NCBI GenBank assembly: GCA_938038145.1
Contig: CALHQU010000007.1
Location: 1-14,928 of the forward strand
Length of the DNA stretch: 14,928 nucleotides
Reading direction: 5' to 3'
Source: an uncultured Candidatus Saccharibacteria bacterium
GTDB lineage: Bacteria; Patescibacteriota; Saccharimonadia; Saccharimonadales; Saccharimonadaceae
The number at the start of each line of letters is the position of its first letter. Position 1 is the stretch's first letter. The notes beneath the pieces were generated by a model, which worked only from the letters and a program-made list of their open reading frames with translations, had not been told where the DNA came from and made no database searches. Made by a program: the position numbers and the translations under genes. Below are positions 7,592-13,172 of this stretch, piece by piece.

Positions 7592-8995
7592 TTATCGACC
7601 GCCGAATAATTTCTCAAGCAAAGTCGGCTCGGGTTTTCCTGGGATATTTGAGTTGTTGCTTTGCTGCTGATTTGAGCTGGATTCTGACGTCGCAGTGGCT
7701 TTGCTTGGGTCTGGACTGATCTGTTCTGCGAAGATAAGAAGTCGCTTTTCTGCGGTTCCTAAAGGCACGCAACTTACAAGCGTCAGCATTGGCTTATCTG
7801 TATTAATCTGAACTTTTGAAACTTCGGTTGGCATAACAACTTCTGTCGAAGTTACCTTGTAAGTGTAACGCTTTCCATTATAGTTCATATAAATAATGTC
7901 GCCCTTGACCAGCTTTTCATTTTGAGCAAAAACGAATTTATAATCGCCACCAGCAAAAGCGTCGTTACTGGAGTGGGCGGCAAATACGGCATTTCCGACT
8001 TCGCCTGGCACGGCGCTGGCGCCAGGAATTGAAAAGTGAGCTACTCCCTTCTCCATGGCTTTTGATTGCGATTTTGTGTCGCTGGCGGCACCGTAAATAA
8101 CTGGCGCGTCAACGTTAATCTTTGGGATGATAATCCTAGGTTCTGGTCCGACAGTTACGTCGGTGGAAGCGTCAACGATGATGTTTTGCGGGTTAATTGC
8201 GCCAGGTGTTGTGTAGGCCGCGACTGCGCCGAAAATAACGCGGTTATATTGCAAAAACATGAAGACTAATAGCACCGACAATCCAGCAATCGCTGGAACA
8301 AAATGTCGGGATTTTTTCACCTTATTTGCGGAGTCGCGAACCTTTTGCTGAATTTGGCTGCGAAGTTCTTTTATGGCTGCTTTTTGCGGGTCCAGAGGTT
8401 CGTCTTCGCTGACTACTGGCGTGATATTCTGATTTTCCTTCGTCAATCGAGAAATTTCACGGTTTTTTGCCGCAATGTCGCCAGCGTAGTAACGCTCATA
8501 ATACATCTGATAATATTTCTGCCAAGCGCTGTGGTATTGCTTCCACTGGTCGGCTGAAACTTGAGTGTGGATGGTTGAATTTTGAGTTTGAGCGGTTTGG
8601 TTTGCGGGATCGGAATTGCTAATTTGTGGCTTTGGCTGAATCTGGGTTTGGGCAATTGGCGTCGTCCTCATAGCGTGATTAACAGAGTCTTTTTTTAGTT
8701 CTGGTTGCGGCGTTGTTGAGATTTGCTGAGGTTTGACTATTTGCGCTTTGGGCTGTTCTGATCTGACTTCGGGTTTTGATTGCAATTGAGTGGAAAATGG
8801 TTGCGGCTGAGCTTTTTCTGGCGCAGAATTTTGCTCTTCTGTTCTGGAATAAATAGCGTCAAGTTGCCCACGAATAACATCAGCAGCGGCATTTCGTGAG
8901 GCTGCTGAGTCGCGAGTTGGCGGCGTGAGAGGTCGGCGCTGATCTGATACCGGCATGCCCACTCGACCATTTGATTGATCATCCGTCGGATACAT
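7592..8995 (-). CDS. Sortase with long disordered cytoplasmic N-terminus
   Basis: 467 residues. The catalytic sortase domain lies at about 285-427, with H341 (FAAHSS), C409 (TLVSCVPLG) and R418 (GTAEKRLLIFAEQ), the canonical His-Cys-Arg triad; the TLVSC...R spacing is typical. Sortases cut sorting signals on secreted proteins and attach them to the envelope or polymerise them as pili. Residues 1-145 are Gln/Pro/Ser-rich and probably disordered. A tyrosine-rich stretch (YHSAWQKYYQMYYERYY, 154-170) and a likely coiled coil (about 175-228) precede the single membrane helix at about 231-250. The C-terminus has a Ser/Gln/Asn-rich tail. Thus the catalytic domain is outside and an unusually large ~230-residue domain inside. 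No sorting-signal substrate is visible in the window, and the exact sortase class is uncertain (E- or D-like). Confidence 0.92.
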   Translation of the reverse strand: MYPTDDQSNGRVGMPVSDQRRPLTPPTRDSAASRNAAADVIRGQLDAIYSRTEEQNSAPEKAQPQPFSTQLQSKPEVRSEQPKAQIVKPQQISTTPQPELKKDSVNHAMRTTPIAQTQIQPKPQISNSDPANQTAQTQNSTIHTQVSADQWKQYHSAWQKYYQMYYERYYAGDIAAKNREISRLTKENQNITPVVSEDEPLDPQKAAIKELRSQIQQKVRDSANKVKKSRHFVPAIAGLSVLLVFMFLQYNRVIFGAVAAYTTPGAINPQNIIVDASTDVTVGPEPRIIIPKINVDAPVIYGAASDTKSQSKAMEKGVAHFSIPGASAVPGEVGNAVFAAHSSNDAFAGGDYKFVFAQNEKLVKGDIIYMNYNGKRYTYKVTSTEVVMPTEVSKVQINTDKPMLTLVSCVPLGTAEKRLLIFAEQISPDPSKATATSESSSNQQQSNNSNIPGKPEPTLLEKLFGGR

Positions 8996-9005
8996 AACTC
9001 CTTTT

Positions 9006-9011
9006 ATTATA
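9006..9011 (-). promoter_or_regulatory. -10 box of sortase gene
   Basis: TATAAT on the minus strand, 10 bases before the ATG; no TG extension. GGAG lies within the gap, but at 2 bases from the ATG it is too close for ordinary SD use. Confidence 0.6.
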
Positions 9012-9018
9012 CGTCAAA

Positions 9019-9028
9019 TTGATATCAA
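9019..9028. repeat. Small palindrome upstream of sortase -10
   Basis: TTGATATCAA is a perfect 10-base palindrome between the sortase -10 and the tRNA -35. It could be a small operator, but palindromes of this size also occur by chance. Confidence 0.2.
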
Positions 9029-9041
9029 ATAAAAGTCGTGC

Positions 9042-9070
9042 TTGTGAGAAATCGCTAGTTGTGCTACAAT
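9042..9070 (+). promoter_or_regulatory. Promoter of tRNA-Leu
   Basis: -35 TTGTGA (9042-9047), 17-base spacer, -10 TACAAT (9065-9070) preceded by TGC, so also an extended -10. It lies 28 bases before the mature tRNA 5' end. Confidence 0.7.
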
Positions 9071-9098
9071 CATACGGTAGCTTGGAGCGTTCTCTTGT

Positions 9099-9185
9099 GC
9101 CGCGGTGGCGGAATTGGTAGACGCGCTAGACTCAAAATCTGGTGAGCAATAGCTCGTGCCGGTTCAAGTCCGGCCCGCGGTACCA
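9099..9185 (+). tRNA. tRNA-Leu, anticodon CAA
   Basis: An 87-nt class II tRNA. The acceptor stem pairs GCCGCGG (9099-9105) with CCGCGGT (9175-9181), including a G-U at pair 1-72; discriminator A and an encoded CCA follow. The anticodon stem CTAGA/TCTGG encloses the loop CTCAAAA, giving anticodon CAA, which reads UUG. A long variable arm (TGAGC/GCTCG) and T-arm (GCCGG-TTCAAGT-CCGGC) are present. It has its own promoter and is followed by a terminator, so it is a single-gene transcription unit. Confidence 0.97.
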
Positions 9186-9204
9186 GAGGCAGCTTCAGGT
9201 GATA

Positions 9205-9229
9205 ATCGTCCATTTTGGGCGATTTTTTT
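9205..9229 (+). terminator. Rho-independent terminator after tRNA-Leu
   Basis: The stem ATCGTCC/GGGCGAT (7 pairs, one T-G) with loop ATTTT is followed directly by a run of T. It is 20 bases after the tRNA 3' end. Confidence 0.85.
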
Positions 9230-9233
9230 ATGC

Positions 9234-9305
9234 AAAGAAAACAGCCCGCAGAGGCGCTACGCCGAGGCTTTACGCCTTCCAGGCAAGCTGTCTTCTCTGC
9301 GGGCT
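9234..9305 (-). terminator. Branched hairpin terminator after small membrane gene
   Basis: A perfect 11-bp stem pairs 9243-9253 (AGCCCGCAGAG) with 9295-9305. On the minus strand it starts 3 bases after the small gene's stop codon and is followed by a T-rich tract (GTTTTCTTT), as in an intrinsic terminator. The 41-nt interior can form two further small hairpins (AGGC/GCCT and GGCG/CGCC), making a branched structure larger than a usual terminator. It may also protect the 3' end of the message. Confidence 0.6.
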
Positions 9306-9308
9306 TCA

Positions 9309-9557
9309 TTAGGCCGCCCGGCGGCAACCACTATCACAGTGGCGATAGTGGTTGATTAGTGCGGTTAGTATACCGCAAGCTAGCAACGCTCCGACCAGCA
9401 TGCCGCACTTAGTTGCGTCTCTCACGGAAATAGATCCCGTGATAGCCGAAAACATAACACAAGGCGCTACAGCAATCACAACTGCAATTACTGTAACGAC
9501 AAGCATAGGGACGGCTAAGGATAACACCTCCCCTATGCTAGCGATAATGCTACGCAT
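9309..9557 (-). CDS. Small two-helix membrane protein, 82 aa
   Basis: I do not recognise the family. The ATG at 9557 is 8 bases after a perfect SD (AGGAGG at 9566-9571). The GTG at 9566 overlaps that SD and is not the start. The product has a short N-terminus, a membrane helix at about 12-36 (LAVPMLVVTVIAVVIAV), a polar turn with a dibasic/acidic cluster (SVRDATKCG), and a second helix at about 52-68 (MLVGALLACGILTALI), then a His/Cys/Arg-rich tail (HYRHCDSGCRRAA). This hairpin topology resembles holin-like or small pore/bacteriocin-like peptides in shape only. It has a near-consensus promoter (9632-9660), a 5' leader of about 70 bases with a hairpin, and a strong 3' hairpin, so I expect high and possibly controlled expression. 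It stands alone, convergent with the tRNA gene. Confidence 0.72.
   Translation of the reverse strand: MRSIIASIGEVLSLAVPMLVVTVIAVVIAVAPCVMFSAITGSISVRDATKCGMLVGALLACGILTALINHYRHCDSGCRRAA
9326..9353 (-). repeat. 10-bp perfect hairpin inside 3' end of small gene
   Basis: AACCACTATC pairs with GATAGTGGTT around an 8-base loop, within the codons for the tail of the 82-aa protein. A further GC palindrome (GCCGCCGGGCGGC) lies between it and the stop codon. Together with the 9243-9305 hairpin, the mRNA 3' end is strongly folded. Confidence 0.6.
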
Positions 9558-9565
9558 CACTTTCA

Positions 9566-9571
9566 CCTCCT
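9566..9571 (-). promoter_or_regulatory. Consensus SD of small membrane gene
   Basis: The minus strand reads AAAGGAGGTGAAAGTG then ATG. It is fully complementary to the 16S anti-SD core, with ideal 8-base spacing, and decides the start at 9557. Confidence 0.85.
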
Positions 9572-9591
9572 TTCGAGAAGTGCTCTTACTA

Positions 9592-9619
9592 TCGCGACCA
9601 AGGGCTTGATAAGTCGCGA
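9592..9619 (-). promoter_or_regulatory. 5' leader hairpin of small membrane gene
   Basis: TCGCGAC (9592-9598) pairs perfectly with GTCGCGA (9613-9619), and an inner CAA/TTG helix may extend it. It lies in the transcribed leader between promoter and SD, so it could stabilise the mRNA or act in regulation. It does not itself cover the SD. Confidence 0.5.
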
Positions 9620-9631
9620 AAGCTTGGTAGT

Positions 9632-9660
9632 ATAATACAACTAATTGTACGTAATGTCAA
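9632..9660 (-). promoter_or_regulatory. Strong sigma70-type promoter of small membrane gene
   Basis: On the minus strand, perfect -35 TTGACA (9655-9660), 17-base spacer, -10 TATTAT (9632-9637). This is the closest match to the two-box consensus in the window. Confidence 0.82.
9636..9649. promoter_or_regulatory. Inverted repeat between -35 and -10 (possible operator)
   Basis: TACAA-CTAA-TTGTA, a 5+5 inverted repeat, fills most of the spacer of the strong promoter, a typical place for a repressor site. The short arms make this tentative. Confidence 0.35.
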
Positions 9661-9674
9661 GCATATATTTATGC
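9661..9674. promoter_or_regulatory. Inverted repeat just upstream of -35
   Basis: GCATA-TATT-TATGC, a 5+5 inverted repeat, abuts the TTGACA box and lies between it and the stop of the upstream gene. It could be an activator or repressor site; tentative. Confidence 0.3.
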
Positions 9675-9678
9675 GAGG

Positions 9679-10470
9679 CTACATTTTGCAAATAGCGGTG
9701 CTGATTGCTGCCAGTGGTGCTTTTGGCGACCAAATCAAGTAGCTTGCGGCGCGGGCGCCGACGGTTCCTCGCCAAATTGCCATTGGTGCGTCCCATTTTT
9801 GGGTGACGACTTCTCCGCTGTGGGCGATTATTAAATTGTCGGCATGAAAAACGCAAATTGTTACGGGATATGTGATGGTGAATTTGTGAAGCGCTTCGAC
9901 GAGTTGCGACAATTGAATGCTGAACGTAATCATTTTTGGATAAAAAATTGCGCGGAATATTTTCTGAACTTGCGCCAGACTTGCTATGAAAACCACGTGC
10001 GGATTGTCCAGAATTTCCTGAAAACTATTTTGCACGAGGTCAATAGCATCTCGCGTCAGCACGACGGGAATTTCTGACTTTTTGATCAATTCTTCGTAGA
10101 CAATTGCCGTCTGACTATTTCGTCCAGCGTCGCCGCATAATAGTAATACGTCCGCCCATCTTTCCAGTGCCAAAGTTTCAGTGAGCGCTTCGTTCGCCAG
10201 ACTTCCTGACTGGTTTGTTGGTGCGAATAAAACGTCGGTCATATTCGCGGGAACGTTTTTTTTCAAGGCGTCAGGCAGTAAAACGCGAGCCTCGCCCACG
10301 CCGGTTTTAAGAGATTCTTGATAACTTTCTGCCACCGCCAAAAAGCCTAATTTGTTACCGCCGATGATTCCTAATTTTCCCGCTTGGTCGCGTCGTTCTG
10401 GCTTGTTCCATTCGACATCTGGAAAAAGTGGCTTTCCTGGTTCTTGTTTTTGCCAAAATTTCATATCCAT
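9679..10470 (-). CDS. Ribokinase-fold protein resembling NAD(P)HX dehydratase
   Basis: 263 residues. The segment GKLGIIGGNKLGFLAVAESY (31-50), LKTGVGEARVLLPD (54-67), WADVLLLCGDAGRN (105-118) and IPVVLTRDAIDLV (134-146) follow the pattern of the YjeF C-terminal/NnrD family, which repairs hydrated NAD(P)H using ADP or ATP. However, the GTGD motif carrying the catalytic Asp in that family is not visible; the equivalent region reads RGTVGARAASYLIW (234-247). So this may be a diverged enzyme or a non-catalytic homologue, and the name is a fold-level suggestion. Its ATG shares one base with the xth stop codon (TAATG), so it is translated as the second gene of a two-gene operon; a second ATG two codons on (10464) is an alternative start. 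Confidence 0.55.
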   Translation of the reverse strand: MDMKFWQKQEPGKPLFPDVEWNKPERRDQAGKLGIIGGNKLGFLAVAESYQESLKTGVGEARVLLPDALKKNVPANMTDVLFAPTNQSGSLANEALTETLALERWADVLLLCGDAGRNSQTAIVYEELIKKSEIPVVLTRDAIDLVQNSFQEILDNPHVVFIASLAQVQKIFRAIFYPKMITFSIQLSQLVEALHKFTITYPVTICVFHADNLIIAHSGEVVTQKWDAPMAIWRGTVGARAASYLIWSPKAPLAAISTAICKM

Positions 10471-11270
10471 TACAAATCTACCTCAATACTCACCGGACAA
10501 TGATCGCTGCCCATTTGTTCTGGATGAATTTGCGGATTAGTAACACGATTTGCGATTTCACACGACGCTAGCCAATAGTCAATCCGCCAACCGACATTTC
10601 GCGCTCTGGCATTCGCCCAATGCGTCCACCAAGTGTACGCGCCAGTTTTTTCGGGGAAAACCGTCCGGAAAGTGTCTGTGAATCCAGCGTCCAAATAATT
10701 CTGGAAACCTTCCCTTTCTTCGTTGGTGAAGCCGTGTTTGCCGACGTTGGGTTTCGGATTTGCCAAGTCAATTTCCTGGTGCGCCACGTTCATATCGCCG
10801 CAATAAAGGACTGGCTTTGACAATTCCAATTCTTCCAGATAAGCCAACACTGCCTTATCCCATTTTTTATGTCGCAAATCCAATCGGCTCAAATCCCCTT
10901 TTGAGTTCGGAGTGTAACAATTGACGACCCAAAAATCGTCAAATTCGGCGGTGATAATTCGTCCTTCGTCGGTTGGATTGCCGTATTCGTCGCCCGTTAA
11001 ATCAAATCTTTCAATGATGTTCGGCGGAAAACTGTCGCGCCAGCTTAAGGGCGGGATTTTTGAGAAAATTGCCGTGCCAGAATAGCCTTTTTTGGCGGCG
11101 GAATAGAAATGCTCGTGATAATTTGGCAGGTCAATTTCAACTTGATCTCTGGCGGCCTTAGTTTCCTGCAGACACAGAATATCTGGATTGTACGTGTTGA
11201 TAAACTTCGCGAATTCACCTTTATTGATGACCGCACGAATGCCGTTTACATTCCAAGAGAAAAGCTTCAT
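10470..11270 (-). CDS. xth: Exodeoxyribonuclease III (AP endonuclease)
   Basis: 266 residues, the usual length for ExoIII-type DNA repair enzymes, which cut at abasic sites and degrade 3' ends in base excision repair. All active-site positions of the EEP family are seen: N7 (SWNVNGIRA), metal-binding E36 (LQETK), Y119 (NCYTPN), D159 and N161 (CGDMNVAH), D231 (WRIDYW), and the D256-H257 pair (GSDHCP). The LSRLDLRHKKWD segment is typical of the Gram-positive ExoA-like branch. The start at 11270 lies 6 bases after a TATAAT box, so the mRNA should be leaderless. It overlaps the next gene by one base. Confidence 0.97.
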   Translation of the reverse strand: MKLFSWNVNGIRAVINKGEFAKFINTYNPDILCLQETKAARDQVEIDLPNYHEHFYSAAKKGYSGTAIFSKIPPLSWRDSFPPNIIERFDLTGDEYGNPTDEGRIITAEFDDFWVVNCYTPNSKGDLSRLDLRHKKWDKAVLAYLEELELSKPVLYCGDMNVAHQEIDLANPKPNVGKHGFTNEEREGFQNYLDAGFTDTFRTVFPEKTGAYTWWTHWANARARNVGWRIDYWLASCEIANRVTNPQIHPEQMGSDHCPVSIEVDL

Positions 11271-11276
11271 AATTTT

Positions 11277-11282
11277 ATTATA
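11277..11282 (-). promoter_or_regulatory. -10 box of xth operon
   Basis: TATAAT on the minus strand followed by AAAATT and ATG. The 6-base gap predicts a leaderless transcript. Only 9 bp separate it from the opposite-facing -10 at 11292-11297. Confidence 0.7.
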
Positions 11283-11288
11283 CCGTGA

Positions 11289-11297
11289 TGATATAAT
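11289..11297 (+). promoter_or_regulatory. Extended -10 promoter of hydrolase gene
   Basis: TGATATAAT. The ATG at 11301 is only 3 bases downstream, too close for it to lie on the mRNA if transcription starts at the usual +6/7; the in-frame ATG at 11307 (9-base gap) fits better. Confidence 0.65.
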
Positions 11298-11300
11298 TTA

Positions 11301-12110
11301 ATGAATATGCTACCAATGTATGATAAGTTTTTGGGCGAAATATCAAGCGGCTTTATGGACGTCGGAGGCGTGAAAACTGCTTGCTATTTTTATCAAGGCG
11401 GCTCGAATAAAACTATTTTGCTAATTCACGGCATTGGTGGCGATTTTCACGGGATGATTCCGCTGGCTTATCACCTGAAAAATGACGCGAATTTGGTGTT
11501 TGTTGATTTGCCTTCTCACGGTAGAAGTCAATTGATAAAAGATATGAAAATGAGCGACGTTGAAAATTGGGCGATGAATTTGATGTCGGCTTTTGACGGT
11601 AAAGGCGTGTCAATTGACGAGGTTGTTGCTCATTCGCTTGGATGTTTGGCGGCAAATAAAATGCAATGCCAGAAAATTTGGTACATCAGTCCTCCGATGA
11701 AAACTTCGGTTATGTCGAGAATTTCCTCGTCGTTCTTTTACCGCACTCGTAGGGTGAATCAATATATTTATTTAAACTATTATTTTTCGGTGTTCCGTGG
11801 GCTGTGTTTGGTGAATAATAGACGTAAAAACACTGTGGATTTGATACGGTGGCTGACGAAAAATACGCGAGTAACGCGGCGGCAATATTTGGAGCAATCG
11901 AAAATTGCACGGGATATTTCTCGGAGTGAAAAAAATATTATTTCTGAGCGTGAATTTACGGGATTGATAGTTGGGCGACGGGACAAGATTTCGCTTCCTG
12001 TGAACGCCGCCGATGGCGTAAAAATTGATAAATTTGCGGAGCTTGATACGGGACATTTGTCGGTGTTGGATAGTTCAGAACTGGTTTCCGAATTGATATT
12101 GGCGGAATAA
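11301..12110 (+). CDS. Alpha/beta hydrolase
   Basis: 269 residues from 11301; 267 if the in-frame ATG at 11307 is used, as promoter spacing suggests. The oxyanion segment LLIHGIGGDFHG (40-51), strand/turn LVFVDLPSHGRS (65-76), nucleophile elbow VAHSLGC with S112 (the usual first Gly of GxSxG is Ala110), acid candidate D228 (VGRRDKIS) and H252 (DTGHLSV) form a full catalytic triad. A basic, Tyr/Arg-rich cap (about 134-205) separates the two halves and could bind an acidic surface or membrane lipid. Substrate is unknown. It sits 20 bases ahead of two glycosyltransferases resembling glycolipid synthases, which makes an acyl-ester or lipid substrate plausible, but that is inference from context. 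Confidence 0.85.
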   Translation: MNMLPMYDKFLGEISSGFMDVGGVKTACYFYQGGSNKTILLIHGIGGDFHGMIPLAYHLKNDANLVFVDLPSHGRSQLIKDMKMSDVENWAMNLMSAFDGKGVSIDEVVAHSLGCLAANKMQCQKIWYISPPMKTSVMSRISSSFFYRTRRVNQYIYLNYYFSVFRGLCLVNNRRKNTVDLIRWLTKNTRVTRRQYLEQSKIARDISRSEKNIISEREFTGLIVGRRDKISLPVNAADGVKIDKFAELDTGHLSVLDSSELVSELILAE

Positions 12111-12115
12111 TTATT

Positions 12116-12124
12116 TGCTATACT
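12116..12124 (+). promoter_or_regulatory. Extended -10 promoter of first glycosyltransferase
   Basis: TGCTATACT, then GTAGGT, then ATG at 12131. The 6-base gap predicts a leaderless mRNA, so this gene has its own promoter despite being only 20 bases after the hydrolase. Confidence 0.72.
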
Positions 12125-12130
12125 GTAGGT

Positions 12131-13153
12131 ATGAGTAAGAAAGACGATAAAAAACTAATTGTTAATATGATTTCTGAGAGCGAATTCACCGTTCAGGGTC
12201 ACGGTGTGCATACGGCTTATAAGGAGATTACGGACGCGCTGTGCAAGAGGAAGGACATTGATATTGAAGTGAATTCTGATCGTCCTGCTGACATTGTTCA
12301 TATTCAGACTATGGGTTTGTATTCGTTTCGGCATTTGATGAAAAAAGGCGGCAAAAAAGTTGTTTCTGCTCACATTGTGCCGGATAGTTTTATCGGTTCG
12401 ATTAAAGGCGCGAAATATTGGAAGCCTTTAGGTCGAGCGTGGCTGAAATTCTTTTACAAAAAGGCTGATTTGGTTTTAGCTTGCTCTGGTATGGTTGCTG
12501 ATGAATTGATAAATGATATGCACGTGCCAAAGACGAAAGTTCTTTACAATACGATAAATATGTCGAGGTACAAACATTCTACTGCGGAGAAAAAGTCGGC
12601 TAGAAAGAAGCTTGGCTTGAAGGATGATGATTTTGTGGTTATGGGAAATGGTCAAGTCCAGCCGCGAAAACGTTTGGATATTTTAATAAAAGCCGCCAAA
12701 GAAATGCCAGATGTAAAGTTTTTCTGGGTGGGAGGAATTCCGTTTAAGAATTTGGGCGCGGATTATAACGCCATGCAAAATATGATAAAAAATGCGCCGA
12801 ATAATCTCACTGTAACTGGTGTTATACCTTTGGAGAATGTTCGTGACTATTATGTCGCTGCCGACGTTTTTGTTCTGCCCGCTATGCAGGAAAATCATCC
12901 TATGTGCGTTTTGGAGGCGGCTGGAGCTGGCTTGCCGATCATTCTACGCGACATTCCGCAGTACAATGACACATTTAAGGGCGACGCTGTTATGGCGAAA
13001 ACGGATGATGAGTTCTTGGAGTTGATTAGTAAATTGCGCAAAGATAAGAAAGCTTATAAGAAAGCGCAACTTGGTGCTGAGAAAATTGCTGAGCGTTTTG
13101 ACAGCAGTGCCGGCGCCGAGCGATTGGTCGAATTTTATCGATCGCTGATATAA
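12131..13153 (+). CDS. GT4 glycosyltransferase, probable glycosyl-diacylglycerol synthase
   Basis: 340 residues, GT-B fold, family GT4. The acceptor half opens with VNMISESEFTVQGHGVHTAY (11-30) and includes DIVHIQT (54-60); the donor half has GNGQVQPRKRLD (172-183), and the retaining EX7E motif is E254-E262 (in ENHPMCVLEAAGAGLPI). The opening and the RDIPQYNDTF segment (273-282) strongly recall the second enzyme of glycolipid synthesis in streptococci and mollicutes, which adds a sugar to monoglucosyl-diacylglycerol; that likeness is from memory, not a search. Basic patches (KKGGKK, KFFYKKAD) suit binding to anionic membrane. The protein would be cytoplasmic and membrane-associated. The next gene encodes a partner of the first-step type, supporting the assignment. 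Confidence 0.85.
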   Translation: MSKKDDKKLIVNMISESEFTVQGHGVHTAYKEITDALCKRKDIDIEVNSDRPADIVHIQTMGLYSFRHLMKKGGKKVVSAHIVPDSFIGSIKGAKYWKPLGRAWLKFFYKKADLVLACSGMVADELINDMHVPKTKVLYNTINMSRYKHSTAEKKSARKKLGLKDDDFVVMGNGQVQPRKRLDILIKAAKEMPDVKFFWVGGIPFKNLGADYNAMQNMIKNAPNNLTVTGVIPLENVRDYYVAADVFVLPAMQENHPMCVLEAAGAGLPIILRDIPQYNDTFKGDAVMAKTDDEFLELISKLRKDKKAYKKAQLGAEKIAERFDSSAGAERLVEFYRSLI

Positions 13154-13154
13154 A

Positions 13155-13163
13155 TGGTATAAT
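13155..13163 (+). promoter_or_regulatory. Extended -10 promoter of second glycosyltransferase
   Basis: TGGTATAAT, then 9 bases, then ATG at 13173. The first bases of the gap, GAGG, could also serve as a weak SD for read-through message from the previous gene. Confidence 0.65.
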
Positions 13164-13172
13164 GAGGACATT

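Noticed and set aside
9070..9327. 85-codon minus-strand ORF covering the tRNA and its terminator
   Set aside because: Most of it is the antisense of tRNA-Leu and neighbouring hairpins; such ORFs (with VPRAGLEPARA-like text) are a well-known artefact.
9558..9566. GTG start at 9566 for the small membrane protein
   Set aside because: The GTG overlaps the SD itself; the ATG at 9557 has ideal 8-base spacing.
11772..12056. Antisense ORFs within the hydrolase gene
   Set aside because: Several overlapping frames with basic, low-information composition; the plus-strand hydrolase has a full catalytic triad.
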